Assembly: GCF_000621025.1 (NCBI RefSeq) | Contig: NZ_KK211205.1 | Location: forward strand, 1 to 64,000 | DNA: 64,000 nucleotides | DNA from: Brackiella oedipodis DSM 13743 | GTDB taxonomy: Bacteria; Pseudomonadota; Gammaproteobacteria; Burkholderiales; Burkholderiaceae_B | Direction: 5' to 3' | Program-made: the position numbers and the translations under genes | In this document: in pieces, positions 25,815 through 33,950 of the stretch | Layout: each line of letters starts with the position of its first letter | Position numbering within the stretch: position 1 is the stretch's first letter | The notes under the pieces: generated by a model | What the model was told of the DNA's origin: nothing | What the model saw: the letters and a program-made list of their open reading frames with translations, nothing else | Databases searched by the model: none

Positions 25815-27626
25815 ATGAACTTACCTTTTTCTGAAGATTTCCTACAACAAATACAAAATTTAAGTCCGACCGAAATGGCATGGCTCTCTGGTTATGCTTG
25901 GGCCTGTAGCCAACAAGGGCAGGCAAATATGGCCGTATCACAAACGAGCGCAGCGCCTACCGCTGGGGTCAGTCCGCAAGCCAGTGTAGAACGCCGCGTT
26001 ACGGTGTTTTCGGCCTCGCAGACTGGTAATGCTCGTCGCTTAGCGGAGCAATTGGGGGCGCGCTTACAAGCGCAGGGTCTCAATTGCGAGGTCGTCTCAG
26101 CCTCTGATTTTAAGAGTAAGCAATTACCGCAGCTCGATATCGTGGCCTTTACTATCTCCACTCAGGGTGAAGGCGATCCACCCGAAGAAGCGATGCCTTT
26201 GTTCAAATTCCTCAAAGGCAAGAAAAAACCAGATCTTAGTGCACTCAATTATGCGGTGTTGGCGTTGGGCGATAGCAGCTATACCAATAGCTATTGTCAG
26301 GCCGGACGCGAACTCGATGAGTTATTGGCCGAGCTGGGGGCCACGCGTTTAATGCCACGCGTCGATTGCGATCTTGATTACCATGAGCCAGCTGAAGCAT
26401 GGCAAGAAGCCGTCAGTAGCGAATTTAGCCAGTTATGCCAAGCCCAAAGTCATGCACAAGGCGGTACCGCTAGTTTTAGCTCACATGCCACGGTGCCTTC
26501 TGGGGCTTCATTGTATACGCGCGAATCTCCCTTTACTGCGACCTTATTAAACAAACAAAAGATCACCGCTGAGGGGGCTAACAAGGATATTCAACATCTA
26601 GAGTTTGACCTCGAAGGCTCGGATATTCACTATGAAGCGGGCGATGCCTTGGGCGTTTTCTACGAAAACTCATCAGCGCTAGTGGCCGAGTTACTCGCCG
26701 CTACGCAGGTTGATCCAGACGCCGACGTCAAATTACCTAATGGTGAAACCGTAAGCATAACCCAGGCCTTGGTGGCGCATGCCGATATCACGCTGAATTC
26801 GCCGATTTTTGTCAAAGACTATGCCGCCTTAAGTGCGGCCGCTCCTTTACAAGCGATGCTGCAGGATAAGGATTTGTTGGCTGATTATGTCGAAAATAAT
26901 CCGCCGGCAAAAGTCGTCTTAGACTATCCGGTGGCCTTGAGTGCACAACAATTATTCGATGTGTTCCGACCGCTCACGCCGCGTTTATACTCCATTGCCT
27001 CTTCGCAACAAGAAGTCGGTGACGAGGTGCATGTGACCGTTGGGGTAGTGCGCTATGAACTTGACCGCAAGACCTATACGGGCGGGGCCTCAGGTTTTTT
27101 GGGTCAGTACCTAGAAGAAGACGGTCAAGTGCGCGTGTTTATCGAGGAAAACCGCAATTTTCGCTTACCGGATAATCCCGAGACGGACATTATTATGATA
27201 GGTGCGGGCACTGGTGTGGCGCCTTTTAGAGCCTTTATGCAGCAGCGCGCCGCCCAAGAAGCCAGTGGTAAGCATTGGCTATTCTTTGGTAACCAAAAAT
27301 TCGTTGATGACTTTTTGTATCAACTTGAGTGGCAACAATACCGTAAAGATGGCTTGCTGCATAATTATGATTTTGCTTGGTCACGCGATGGCGCCGAAAA
27401 AGTCTATGTGCAGCACAAAATGGCGCAACGCAGCCAAGAAATCTGGCAGTGGTTACAACGAGGCGCGCATATTTATGTGTGCGGCGATGCCAAAAAAATG
27501 GCCAAAGACGTCGAGCAAACCCTATTGCAAATTATCGCCAAAGAAGGGGCGATGGACCTGGACGACGCCGACGATTATTTAAATACCTTGCGCGAGGATA
27601 AACGCTATCAACGCGATGTGTACTAA
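25815..27626 (+). CDS. cysJ: Sulfite reductase (NADPH) flavoprotein alpha subunit
   Basis: The 603-residue protein passes electrons from NADPH through FAD and FMN to CysI. The flavodoxin domain begins with VTVFSASQTGNARRLAEQL near residue 57 and includes STQGEGDPPEEA near residue 116. The FAD-binding part has RLYSIASS near residue 392 and YTGGASGFLG near residue 418. The NADPH part has IGAGTGVAPFRAFMQQR near residue 462 and YVCGDAKKMAKDVE near residue 556. The end, DKRYQRDVY, is typical. It lies 18 bases before cysI. Confidence 0.96.
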   Translation: MNLPFSEDFLQQIQNLSPTEMAWLSGYAWACSQQGQANMAVSQTSAAPTAGVSPQASVERRVTVFSASQTGNARRLAEQLGARLQAQGLNCEVVSASDFKSKQLPQLDIVAFTISTQGEGDPPEEAMPLFKFLKGKKKPDLSALNYAVLALGDSSYTNSYCQAGRELDELLAELGATRLMPRVDCDLDYHEPAEAWQEAVSSEFSQLCQAQSHAQGGTASFSSHATVPSGASLYTRESPFTATLLNKQKITAEGANKDIQHLEFDLEGSDIHYEAGDALGVFYENSSALVAELLAATQVDPDADVKLPNGETVSITQALVAHADITLNSPIFVKDYAALSAAAPLQAMLQDKDLLADYVENNPPAKVVLDYPVALSAQQLFDVFRPLTPRLYSIASSQQEVGDEVHVTVGVVRYELDRKTYTGGASGFLGQYLEEDGQVRVFIEENRNFRLPDNPETDIIMIGAGTGVAPFRAFMQQRAAQEASGKHWLFFGNQKFVDDFLYQLEWQQYRKDGLLHNYDFAWSRDGAEKVYVQHKMAQRSQEIWQWLQRGAHIYVCGDAKKMAKDVEQTLLQIIAKEGAMDLDDADDYLNTLREDKRYQRDVY

Positions 27627-27644
27627 GAAAACGAAGAGGTTTCA

Positions 27645-29411
27645 ATGAGTACAAGAGTGAATGACCCACGTACAAAATTAGATTTTAATAAGCCGCTCAA
27701 TGACGATGAGCGCATGAAGGCCGAGAGTGATTATTTGCATGGCACGATTGCCGAGGATCTCAAAGATGGCCTGACCGGTGGTTTTAGGGGGGATAACTAT
27801 AAATTGATCCGTTACCACGGCATGTACGAACAAGATGATCGTGATCTCCGTGCCGATAGAGTGGCCGCGAAACTGGAACCGCGTAAAACAGTGATGCTCC
27901 GTTGTCGCTTACCGGGCGGGATTCTAACCCCTGAGCAGTGGTTAACAATCGATAAATTCGCAGATGAGCATAGTTTCTATCAGAGTATACGCCTCACTAA
28001 TCGACAAACTTTTCAGTATCATGGGGTCCTCAAAAAAGACATTAAACCCATGATGCAAATGTTGCATAGCATAGGTTTGGATTCTATTGCTAGCTCGGGT
28101 GACGTTAACCGCAATACGCTCTGTGCGACGAACCCGCGTTTGAGCCGCTTGCATGCCGAAGTGTATGACATCGCCTGTCGTGTCTCTAAACACTTATTGC
28201 CGAATCCCACCGCTTACGCAGATATTTGGCTCGATGGCGAAAAAGTGTTCCCAGAACCTCGCACTAAACCGCAAACCAAACAATTGGCCGAGGATAAGGA
28301 GCCCATCATGGGCAAAACTTATATGCCTCGCAAATTTAAAACCGCCTTTGTGATCCCGCCACAGAATGATGTCGACGTTCACGCCAATGATTTGAACTTT
28401 TTAGCGGTGCACGAAAACGGCAAATTGTTCGGCTTTAATGTCTTAGTCGGTGGCGGTCTGGCCTTTGATTTTGGCAACAAAGAAACCTTCCCCATTCTGG
28501 CGCATGACTTTGGCTTTATCCCGGTAGATTTGGTGTTTAAAGCCGCCGAAGCCGTCATGACGGTGCAGCGCGATTGGGGCAACCGTGCGCAGCGTAAATT
28601 GGCCAAAACTCGTTACACCATCTTGCGAGTGGGTGTCGATGTCTTCAAAGCAGAGGTCGAGAAACGCATGGAAAGCCAATTTGCACCGGTGCATCCGTAT
28701 GAATTTACGCATCGCGGTGATGATATCGGCTGGACTCAAGGCGAAGACAAGCGTTGGCATCTAACCTTGTTTATTGAAAGTGGTCGCTTAATTGATAAGC
28801 AAGGGGGACCCGCGCTCAAGACGGGGATGCGCGAGATCGCCAAACTCAACAAAGGGGAATTTAGAATTACCCCGAATCAAAATCTGATTGTCTCCAATAT
28901 TGAAGAAGCCGATAAGGCGCAAATCGAGAGTATTGCCAAAGCCCACGGTCTGATCGTCGACGAGCTCACTGAACAACGCAAAAACAGTATGTCTTGTGTG
29001 GCACTGCCTACCTGTCCTTTGGCCATGGCCGAGTCCGAGCGGGTCTTACCAAGCGTGGTCAGTGCTGTGGAGCAAATGTTAGCAGCCAATGGCTTGGCGC
29101 ATGAGCATATTATTTTGCGTATCCAAGGCTGTAATAATGGCTGTGGGCGTGCGATGTTAGCCGAAATCGGCTTAGTGGGTAAGGCGATTGGCCGCTATAA
29201 TTTACATGTTGGTGGTAACAAAAAAGGCACCCGTATCCCCAAAATGTTCAAAGAAAATATTCCTCTCGAGGAATGTTTGGCAATCATTGAAACTTGGATT
29301 AAGGCTTGGGCGCAGGAGCGCCAGGATCAAGAAGAATTTGGGGATTTTGCGATTCGCACCGGAATTATTGCCGAAATCAAAGATTCTGCCGTTGATTTTT
29401 GGGCGGCTTAG
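27645..29411 (+). CDS. cysI: Sulfite reductase (NADPH) hemoprotein beta subunit
   Basis: The 588-residue siroheme/4Fe-4S enzyme reduces sulfite to sulfide. Cluster and siroheme cysteines appear as [13 protein letters not shown] near residue 450 and [15 protein letters not shown] near residue 495. The N-terminal substrate region includes [15 protein letters not shown] and [15 protein letters not shown]. Length is slightly above the usual 570. It ends the operon, before a strong terminator at 29518. Siroheme is supplied by the divergent cysG. Confidence 0.96.
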   Translation: MSTRVNDPRTKLDFNKPLNDDERMKAESDYLHGTIAEDLKDGLTGGFRGDNYKLIRYHGMYEQDDRDLRADRVAAKLEPRKTVMLRCRLPGGILTPEQWLTIDKFADEHSFYQSIRLTNRQTFQYHGVLKKDIKPMMQMLHSIGLDSIASSGDVNRNTLCATNPRLSRLHAEVYDIACRVSKHLLPNPTAYADIWLDGEKVFPEPRTKPQTKQLAEDKEPIMGKTYMPRKFKTAFVIPPQNDVDVHANDLNFLAVHENGKLFGFNVLVGGGLAFDFGNKETFPILAHDFGFIPVDLVFKAAEAVMTVQRDWGNRAQRKLAKTRYTILRVGVDVFKAEVEKRMESQFAPVHPYEFTHRGDDIGWTQGEDKRWHLTLFIESGRLIDKQGGPALKTGMREIAKLNKGEFRITPNQNLIVSNIEEADKAQIESIAKAHGLIVDELTEQRKNSMSCVALPTCPLAMAESERVLPSVVSAVEQMLAANGLAHEHIILRIQGCNNGCGRAMLAEIGLVGKAIGRYNLHVGGNKKGTRIPKMFKENIPLEECLAIIETWIKAWAQERQDQEEFGDFAIRTGIIAEIKDSAVDFWAA

Positions 29412-29517
29412 GGGCTCAGCACGAGCGCGAAGCTGCAATGATTAAGGAAGGACGGTTACCACGCTGATGCATGGCTTGCTTGTCATGTTAAGGAGAGGTA
29501 ACTGCTTGAGGGGGGTA

Positions 29518-29546
29518 GGGCTGCCGCGATGCGGCAGCCCTTTTTT
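29518..29546 (+). terminator. Terminator of the cysHDNJI operon
   Basis: GGGCTGCCGC (29518-29527) pairs with GCGGCAGCCC (29531-29540) around GAT and is followed by T6. Confidence 0.92.
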
Positions 29547-29581
29547 AGTGGCTAAAGGTATTTAACGATGTTTAGTAGCAT

Positions 29582-30772
29582 TTAGCGTTGGCATTTGCTA
29601 ATCAAGACATCCAGCCATTGCAGTGCCAATTGCAGATCTTCTTGGCTGATATTTAAGGCAGGCATAAAGCGCAATAAATTAGGTCGCGGAGCATTGAGTA
29701 GCAGCCCTTGTTCGGGGCGTTGACGCGCAGCATCTACCAAAGCGGGGCCAAAATCACCGCCCAATTTAAGTGCACGCAGTAGACCCAAGCCACGCTCGCC
29801 CTCTAAGCCATGTTTGTCGGCTAAGGCCAAGAGCCCATCTGATAATTGTTGGGCTCGGGTTTGCACAGTGCTCATAAATTCCGGTGCCGTCAGTGCATCA
29901 AACACAGCGACGCCGACGGCGCACATCAATGGATTGCCATTATAAGTTCCCCCTTGATCACCGTACTCAAAGCAGGAGACTGCTTCGGTGCTAAGCAGCG
30001 CGGCTAAGGGCACGCCGCCACCAATGCCTTTGCCTAGCGTCATGATATCGGGCGCGATATCGAATAATTGATGTGCAAATAAAGCACCACAACGGCCCAT
30101 ACCACTTTGAACCTCATCGACAATCAAGAGAATATTGTGGTCTTTCGTTAAGGCTCTAAGGCCTTGTATAAATTCGGGCGTTGCTGGGATCACACCGCCT
30201 TCTCCCTGCACGGGTTCGAGCATGACCGCTACGGTGTCGTCGTCAAGCAGCGCTTTGACAGAATCGAGATCATTAAACTCAGCTTTTGGGAAACCTTCGA
30301 CTTGCGGTGCAAACTTGCGATCCCAACCTTCTTTGCCAGAGGCCGACATTGTCGCTAGGGTGCGACCATGGAAACTATGGTCAAAGGTGATGATTTTGTA
30401 GGCACCATGGCGGTGTTTTTGACCCCATTTACGTGCGAGTTTAATCGCCCCCTCATTGGCTTCAGCGCCACTATTGGCAAAGAAAACACGATCAAAACAT
30501 GAGGCAGAGCATAGGCGCTGCGCCAAATCGAGCATCGCTTGATTAAAAAAAGCAGGTGAGGGATTGATTAAGCGTTGACCTTGTTCTGTCAGGGCTTGGC
30601 TGATTTGCGGTGGACAGTGGCCCAAACAATTAACAGCCCACCCTTGAATCATGTCGAGATAGGCGCGGCCTGTACTATCTTCGAGCCAAGAGCCCTTACC
30701 TTTGGTAAAAACAATGTCTGGACGGGGGGTTATCTCCATGAGTGCATCGCTGTGCGGTACGGTGTTTGTCAT
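29582..30772 (-). CDS. argD: Acetylornithine aminotransferase
   Basis: The 396-residue class III PLP aminotransferase makes N-acetylornithine in arginine synthesis. Visible: FFANSGAEANEGAIKLARKWG near residue 97, FHGRTLATMSASG near residue 133, the PLP aspartate in LLIVDEVQSGMGRCG near residue 214, and the Schiff-base lysine in TLGKGIGGGVPLAA near residue 244. It also has GTYNGNPLMCAVG near residue 272. Close relatives (AstC, GabT) cannot be fully excluded, but the length and argE in the same window favour ArgD. Confidence 0.88.
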   Translation of the reverse strand: MTNTVPHSDALMEITPRPDIVFTKGKGSWLEDSTGRAYLDMIQGWAVNCLGHCPPQISQALTEQGQRLINPSPAFFNQAMLDLAQRLCSASCFDRVFFANSGAEANEGAIKLARKWGQKHRHGAYKIITFDHSFHGRTLATMSASGKEGWDRKFAPQVEGFPKAEFNDLDSVKALLDDDTVAVMLEPVQGEGGVIPATPEFIQGLRALTKDHNILLIVDEVQSGMGRCGALFAHQLFDIAPDIMTLGKGIGGGVPLAALLSTEAVSCFEYGDQGGTYNGNPLMCAVGVAVFDALTAPEFMSTVQTRAQQLSDGLLALADKHGLEGERGLGLLRALKLGGDFGPALVDAARQRPEQGLLLNAPRPNLLRFMPALNISQEDLQLALQWLDVLISKCQR

Positions 30773-31054
30773 ATGGAATCCTTATCGATAAAGCGCTTGC
30801 CCTTGTGAGGATGTCACTGAAGAGCATGTCGCTGTTTGCCTAAGCAAAACTAGGGTTGCTTGTTTTATGCTAAACCTGTTTGCAACACAATTGGTGTCAG
30901 TATGCAGTGGTTTAGTGACTAAAAATAATAGGCCAGTTATGAATTTTATCTAAACTTATACCATCTGCAATGGCGGCGTCCTATCAGCACATAAAATTAG
31001 CTTGGCGTTAAACCTAAGCCATTGCGTCAAATGCTAAGTCATAAAATAATACCT

Positions 31055-31927
31055 ATGAACTCAAGTTATATCGGGCGCTTTGCGCCCAGTCCCAGCGGCC
31101 CCTTACATCGTGGCTCTCTGGTGGCTGCCCTGGCTTCTTATTTGGATGCCAAAGCTCACCATGGGCAGTGGCGCTTGCGGATTGAAGACATTGATATGCC
31201 GCGCGTCATCGCTGGTGCCGATACCGTTATTATGCAGCAGTTGCAACACCTCGGACTACATTGGCAAGGCCCTGTACTTTGGCAATCTAAGCGGATTGCT
31301 TATTACGATCGTTTATTTGCTCAGTTACAAGCACAGCAATTGATTTATGGTTGCGCCTGCACACGCAAAGAAATTTTTGCCGTCGCGCCACATCCTAAGA
31401 CGCAGGCTCATGTTTACCCAGGCACCTGTCGACATGGAGTGCCTGCGGGTCGACAAGCCCGAGCGTGGCGCCTCAAAACCAAGGATCAAGTGATTGCTTG
31501 GCAAGATCGATGGTGCGGCCCGCAACAGCAAAATGTGTTGCAAGAAGTAGGGGATTTTATTGTTAAGCGCGCCGATGGCTTATATGCCTACCAGTTCGTG
31601 GTGGTCGCTGATGATATTGAGCAAGGCATTACACATATCGTACGCGGGCAGGACTTAAGCAGTTCTACTGCTAGACAAATGCTTTTGACCCACTACCTGC
31701 ACGGTACTGTGCCTACATACTTACATGTGCCTTTAGTGCTGGATGACTATGGTCACAAACTATCCAAGCAAAACCACGCTCCAGCGCTCGATAGTCGTCA
31801 ACCCTTGCTGGCCTTGCAGCAAGCCTGGCAAGACTTGGGTTTCTTATCGATTAGCGCTACTAGCGTCGATGATTTTTTGGGCTCAGCGACACGACAATGG
31901 GCGAATCGTTTTGGCATAGCGGCGTGA
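31055..31927 (+). CDS. gluQ: Glutamyl-Q tRNA(Asp) synthetase
   Basis: The 290-residue truncated glutamyl-tRNA synthetase relative attaches glutamate to queuosine in the anticodon of tRNA-Asp. The HIGH-like region is GRFAPSPSGPLHRGSLVAAL at the N-terminus. The zinc site is formed by CACTRKE near residue 97 and YPGTCRHG near residue 122. The KMSKS loop is degenerate (HKLSKQNH near residue 230). The anticodon-binding domain is absent, as expected. Start: the ATG at 31055 fits the family; the ribosome site is weak and a start at 31031 is possible. It converges with the next gene with only 9 bases between. Confidence 0.93.
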   Translation: MNSSYIGRFAPSPSGPLHRGSLVAALASYLDAKAHHGQWRLRIEDIDMPRVIAGADTVIMQQLQHLGLHWQGPVLWQSKRIAYYDRLFAQLQAQQLIYGCACTRKEIFAVAPHPKTQAHVYPGTCRHGVPAGRQARAWRLKTKDQVIAWQDRWCGPQQQNVLQEVGDFIVKRADGLYAYQFVVVADDIEQGITHIVRGQDLSSSTARQMLLTHYLHGTVPTYLHVPLVLDDYGHKLSKQNHAPALDSRQPLLALQQAWQDLGFLSISATSVDDFLGSATRQWANRFGIAA

Positions 31928-31936
31928 GACTTAGTC

Positions 31937-33589
31937 TTAATGGCTCAGACCATGCCATAGACTAATGAACGTCGCGAGTCCTAAAACAAGCCAGATGCAA
32001 TGACGTTGCCAACCATAATGAGTGACAGGTGTCGCCGTCCGTTGTGGTTGGTGTGGTGTGCTCGTTGGCTGCGGCTGACTCAGCTGATGTAAGGTCAGCA
32101 AGCAGGCGAGACTGAGCGCATAACTTGTAGACACAGGAGCACTATGGAGCAAGCCTAGGTCGATATGATGATTGAGTAGCGCGATGATCAGTATCACTGC
32201 AAACAGCCCCGCGGCCTGTGCTTGCTGATAGCGGCTGCAGTACAGCCACAAACTCAGTGACATTAACAAAAATAGATCCGCAAACCAGGCCAGGCCTAGG
32301 GCTAGCCACAAAAAGACTTCTGCAATACGGTATATAGAAAATGGCCAATGGCGATTACGCTGCAAGACAATGATGGCGGGGAGCAGTGTCCAAAACCAAC
32401 TATTAAATTGCCCCCAAACGGTAGCGATGTGCGCCAAGATAAGCGGATGGGTGGCCTGACTTGTGCCAATCGCTGCCGCGAGCCAGGTGCTCTGTTTGAA
32501 TGTAGGCTCGCAGAGGCTGTATACTAAAAAGATGGCCACTAACGATGCTAAGCACTGTCGCACATAGACATACTGTGAGCAAGTGGGTCGGTAGAGCAGC
32601 CACAAAACCATCGCGCCTAATAATGGGCTCACAAAGACGCTAAGTAAGTTCACAAATTCGACATTCGTGAGGGCGTTTTTTAATAAAAACAACTCTAGGT
32701 GAGCACTGCAGAGCAACAAGCCCAAGCACAGCAGTAGGCCACGTACGCTCTGTTCTGGTGTCAGAGAGGCATTAAGCACTAATAAGCCCATAGTCACAAA
32801 AAACCAAAGATTAGCGGGTGCGAGCTGATGGCCATAATCCATATAGGGTAGAGAATTTAAGCCCAACGCCATGATACAACTTAGGCTTATGCACTGATAC
32901 AAGTGACGTAGTTTTGTTTGTGGGTGGCGTTTTAAGAGCAATTGCCCAAAGCCAAAAAATAAAACGCATAAAACAATGTAAGGGATGGATAGACGAGCGC
33001 CAAAATTCTGAAAATGATTGGCTTGGCTTTGGAGCTGTAGCAAGATAAACAGTAGCAAGAGGCTCAAACCGAGAGTGGCAAGATTGCCATACACAGGGCG
33101 AAGGGCTTGAATTTTGTGGCAAAAATCCCTACATAGGGAACAGATGAAGTCTTTGGGAACTATCAAGACGCAAGGGATGATCAATAACACCCCGAAGCTT
33201 AAATTAAGTTCCCACGTCAGGCGCCCATAAAGTCTTTGATTAAGCATGAGCATAAAGATCATCGCCAAACACATGGCCAGATAATGCAAGCCCAAACAAA
33301 GCTGTTTTTGTTTCTGTGTCAGTCCTGACCTAAAATGAGCAAAGGCCATGGCGCAAGCGCTCAACCATGTGGCACTACTGATCCATAACACCAGCCCATA
33401 GCACGCAACGGCTCTGAGATTCGCACTGAGTCCCATGGGATTACGCCACACAAAGAGGGCGGCCAAAGGATAACACAGCGCTAAGGTCATCAGCCACTGC
33501 CCAAAATACACGGCTGGCGCAGGGCGCAGAATCATGGCTAGTGATGTGGGCGTTGGCTGCGTAGCCGCTAAAGGTGGGTCTGTTTTCAT
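31937..33589 (-). CDS. Polytopic membrane protein of unknown function
   Basis: The 550-residue protein has about 14 hydrophobic segments separated by very short loops. A polar N-terminus of about 20 residues (MKTDPPLAATQPTPTS) precedes them, and a proline/threonine/glutamine-rich loop (about residues 500-525) comes before the last helix. No catalytic or transporter motif was recognised. The layout loosely recalls multi-span polymerase or flippase-type proteins, but nothing specific supports that. It is transcribed alone and converges with gluQ. Confidence 0.7.
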   Translation of the reverse strand: MKTDPPLAATQPTPTSLAMILRPAPAVYFGQWLMTLALCYPLAALFVWRNPMGLSANLRAVACYGLVLWISSATWLSACAMAFAHFRSGLTQKQKQLCLGLHYLAMCLAMIFMLMLNQRLYGRLTWELNLSFGVLLIIPCVLIVPKDFICSLCRDFCHKIQALRPVYGNLATLGLSLLLLFILLQLQSQANHFQNFGARLSIPYIVLCVLFFGFGQLLLKRHPQTKLRHLYQCISLSCIMALGLNSLPYMDYGHQLAPANLWFFVTMGLLVLNASLTPEQSVRGLLLCLGLLLCSAHLELFLLKNALTNVEFVNLLSVFVSPLLGAMVLWLLYRPTCSQYVYVRQCLASLVAIFLVYSLCEPTFKQSTWLAAAIGTSQATHPLILAHIATVWGQFNSWFWTLLPAIIVLQRNRHWPFSIYRIAEVFLWLALGLAWFADLFLLMSLSLWLYCSRYQQAQAAGLFAVILIIALLNHHIDLGLLHSAPVSTSYALSLACLLTLHQLSQPQPTSTPHQPQRTATPVTHYGWQRHCIWLVLGLATFISLWHGLSH

Positions 33590-33950
33590 GTGAAGCCTGG
33601 GTGTCAGGGTGTCGTTGAGTACTTATAACCGTTTCGGTCGGGGGCGCTTTTGCGTGTGATTACGTAATTTATGCTACTCTTTTTTAGAAAAGTCTATTGT
33701 AAGTTAGGTAAGGTATAAGGCAAAATAGCGTCTTAACAATCTTCCCAAAACCCAAGATTATAACCTCACGCTTTCCTAAGCGTGATCTAAACAAAGGCTA
33801 TCGTACAGCGCTCAACACCATGGATTTAGCATGCCTAGCGACGCATCGCTGAGCAGAGCGAGGGCGCCTTGCAAGGTATTTGCCTGAACGATTCACACGT
33901 ATTGTCGCTTCAATTTTAAGCATTGTGATTGCAACCGTTATCTATAAATT
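33590..33950. other. Gene-free 361-bp region upstream of topB
   Basis: No credible frame. It contains a perfect 8-bp hairpin, TCACGCTT (33766-33773) with AAGCGTGA (33778-33785), with no T tail, so it is either an operator or a leader structure. The topB start has no clear ribosome site before it. Confidence 0.5.
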
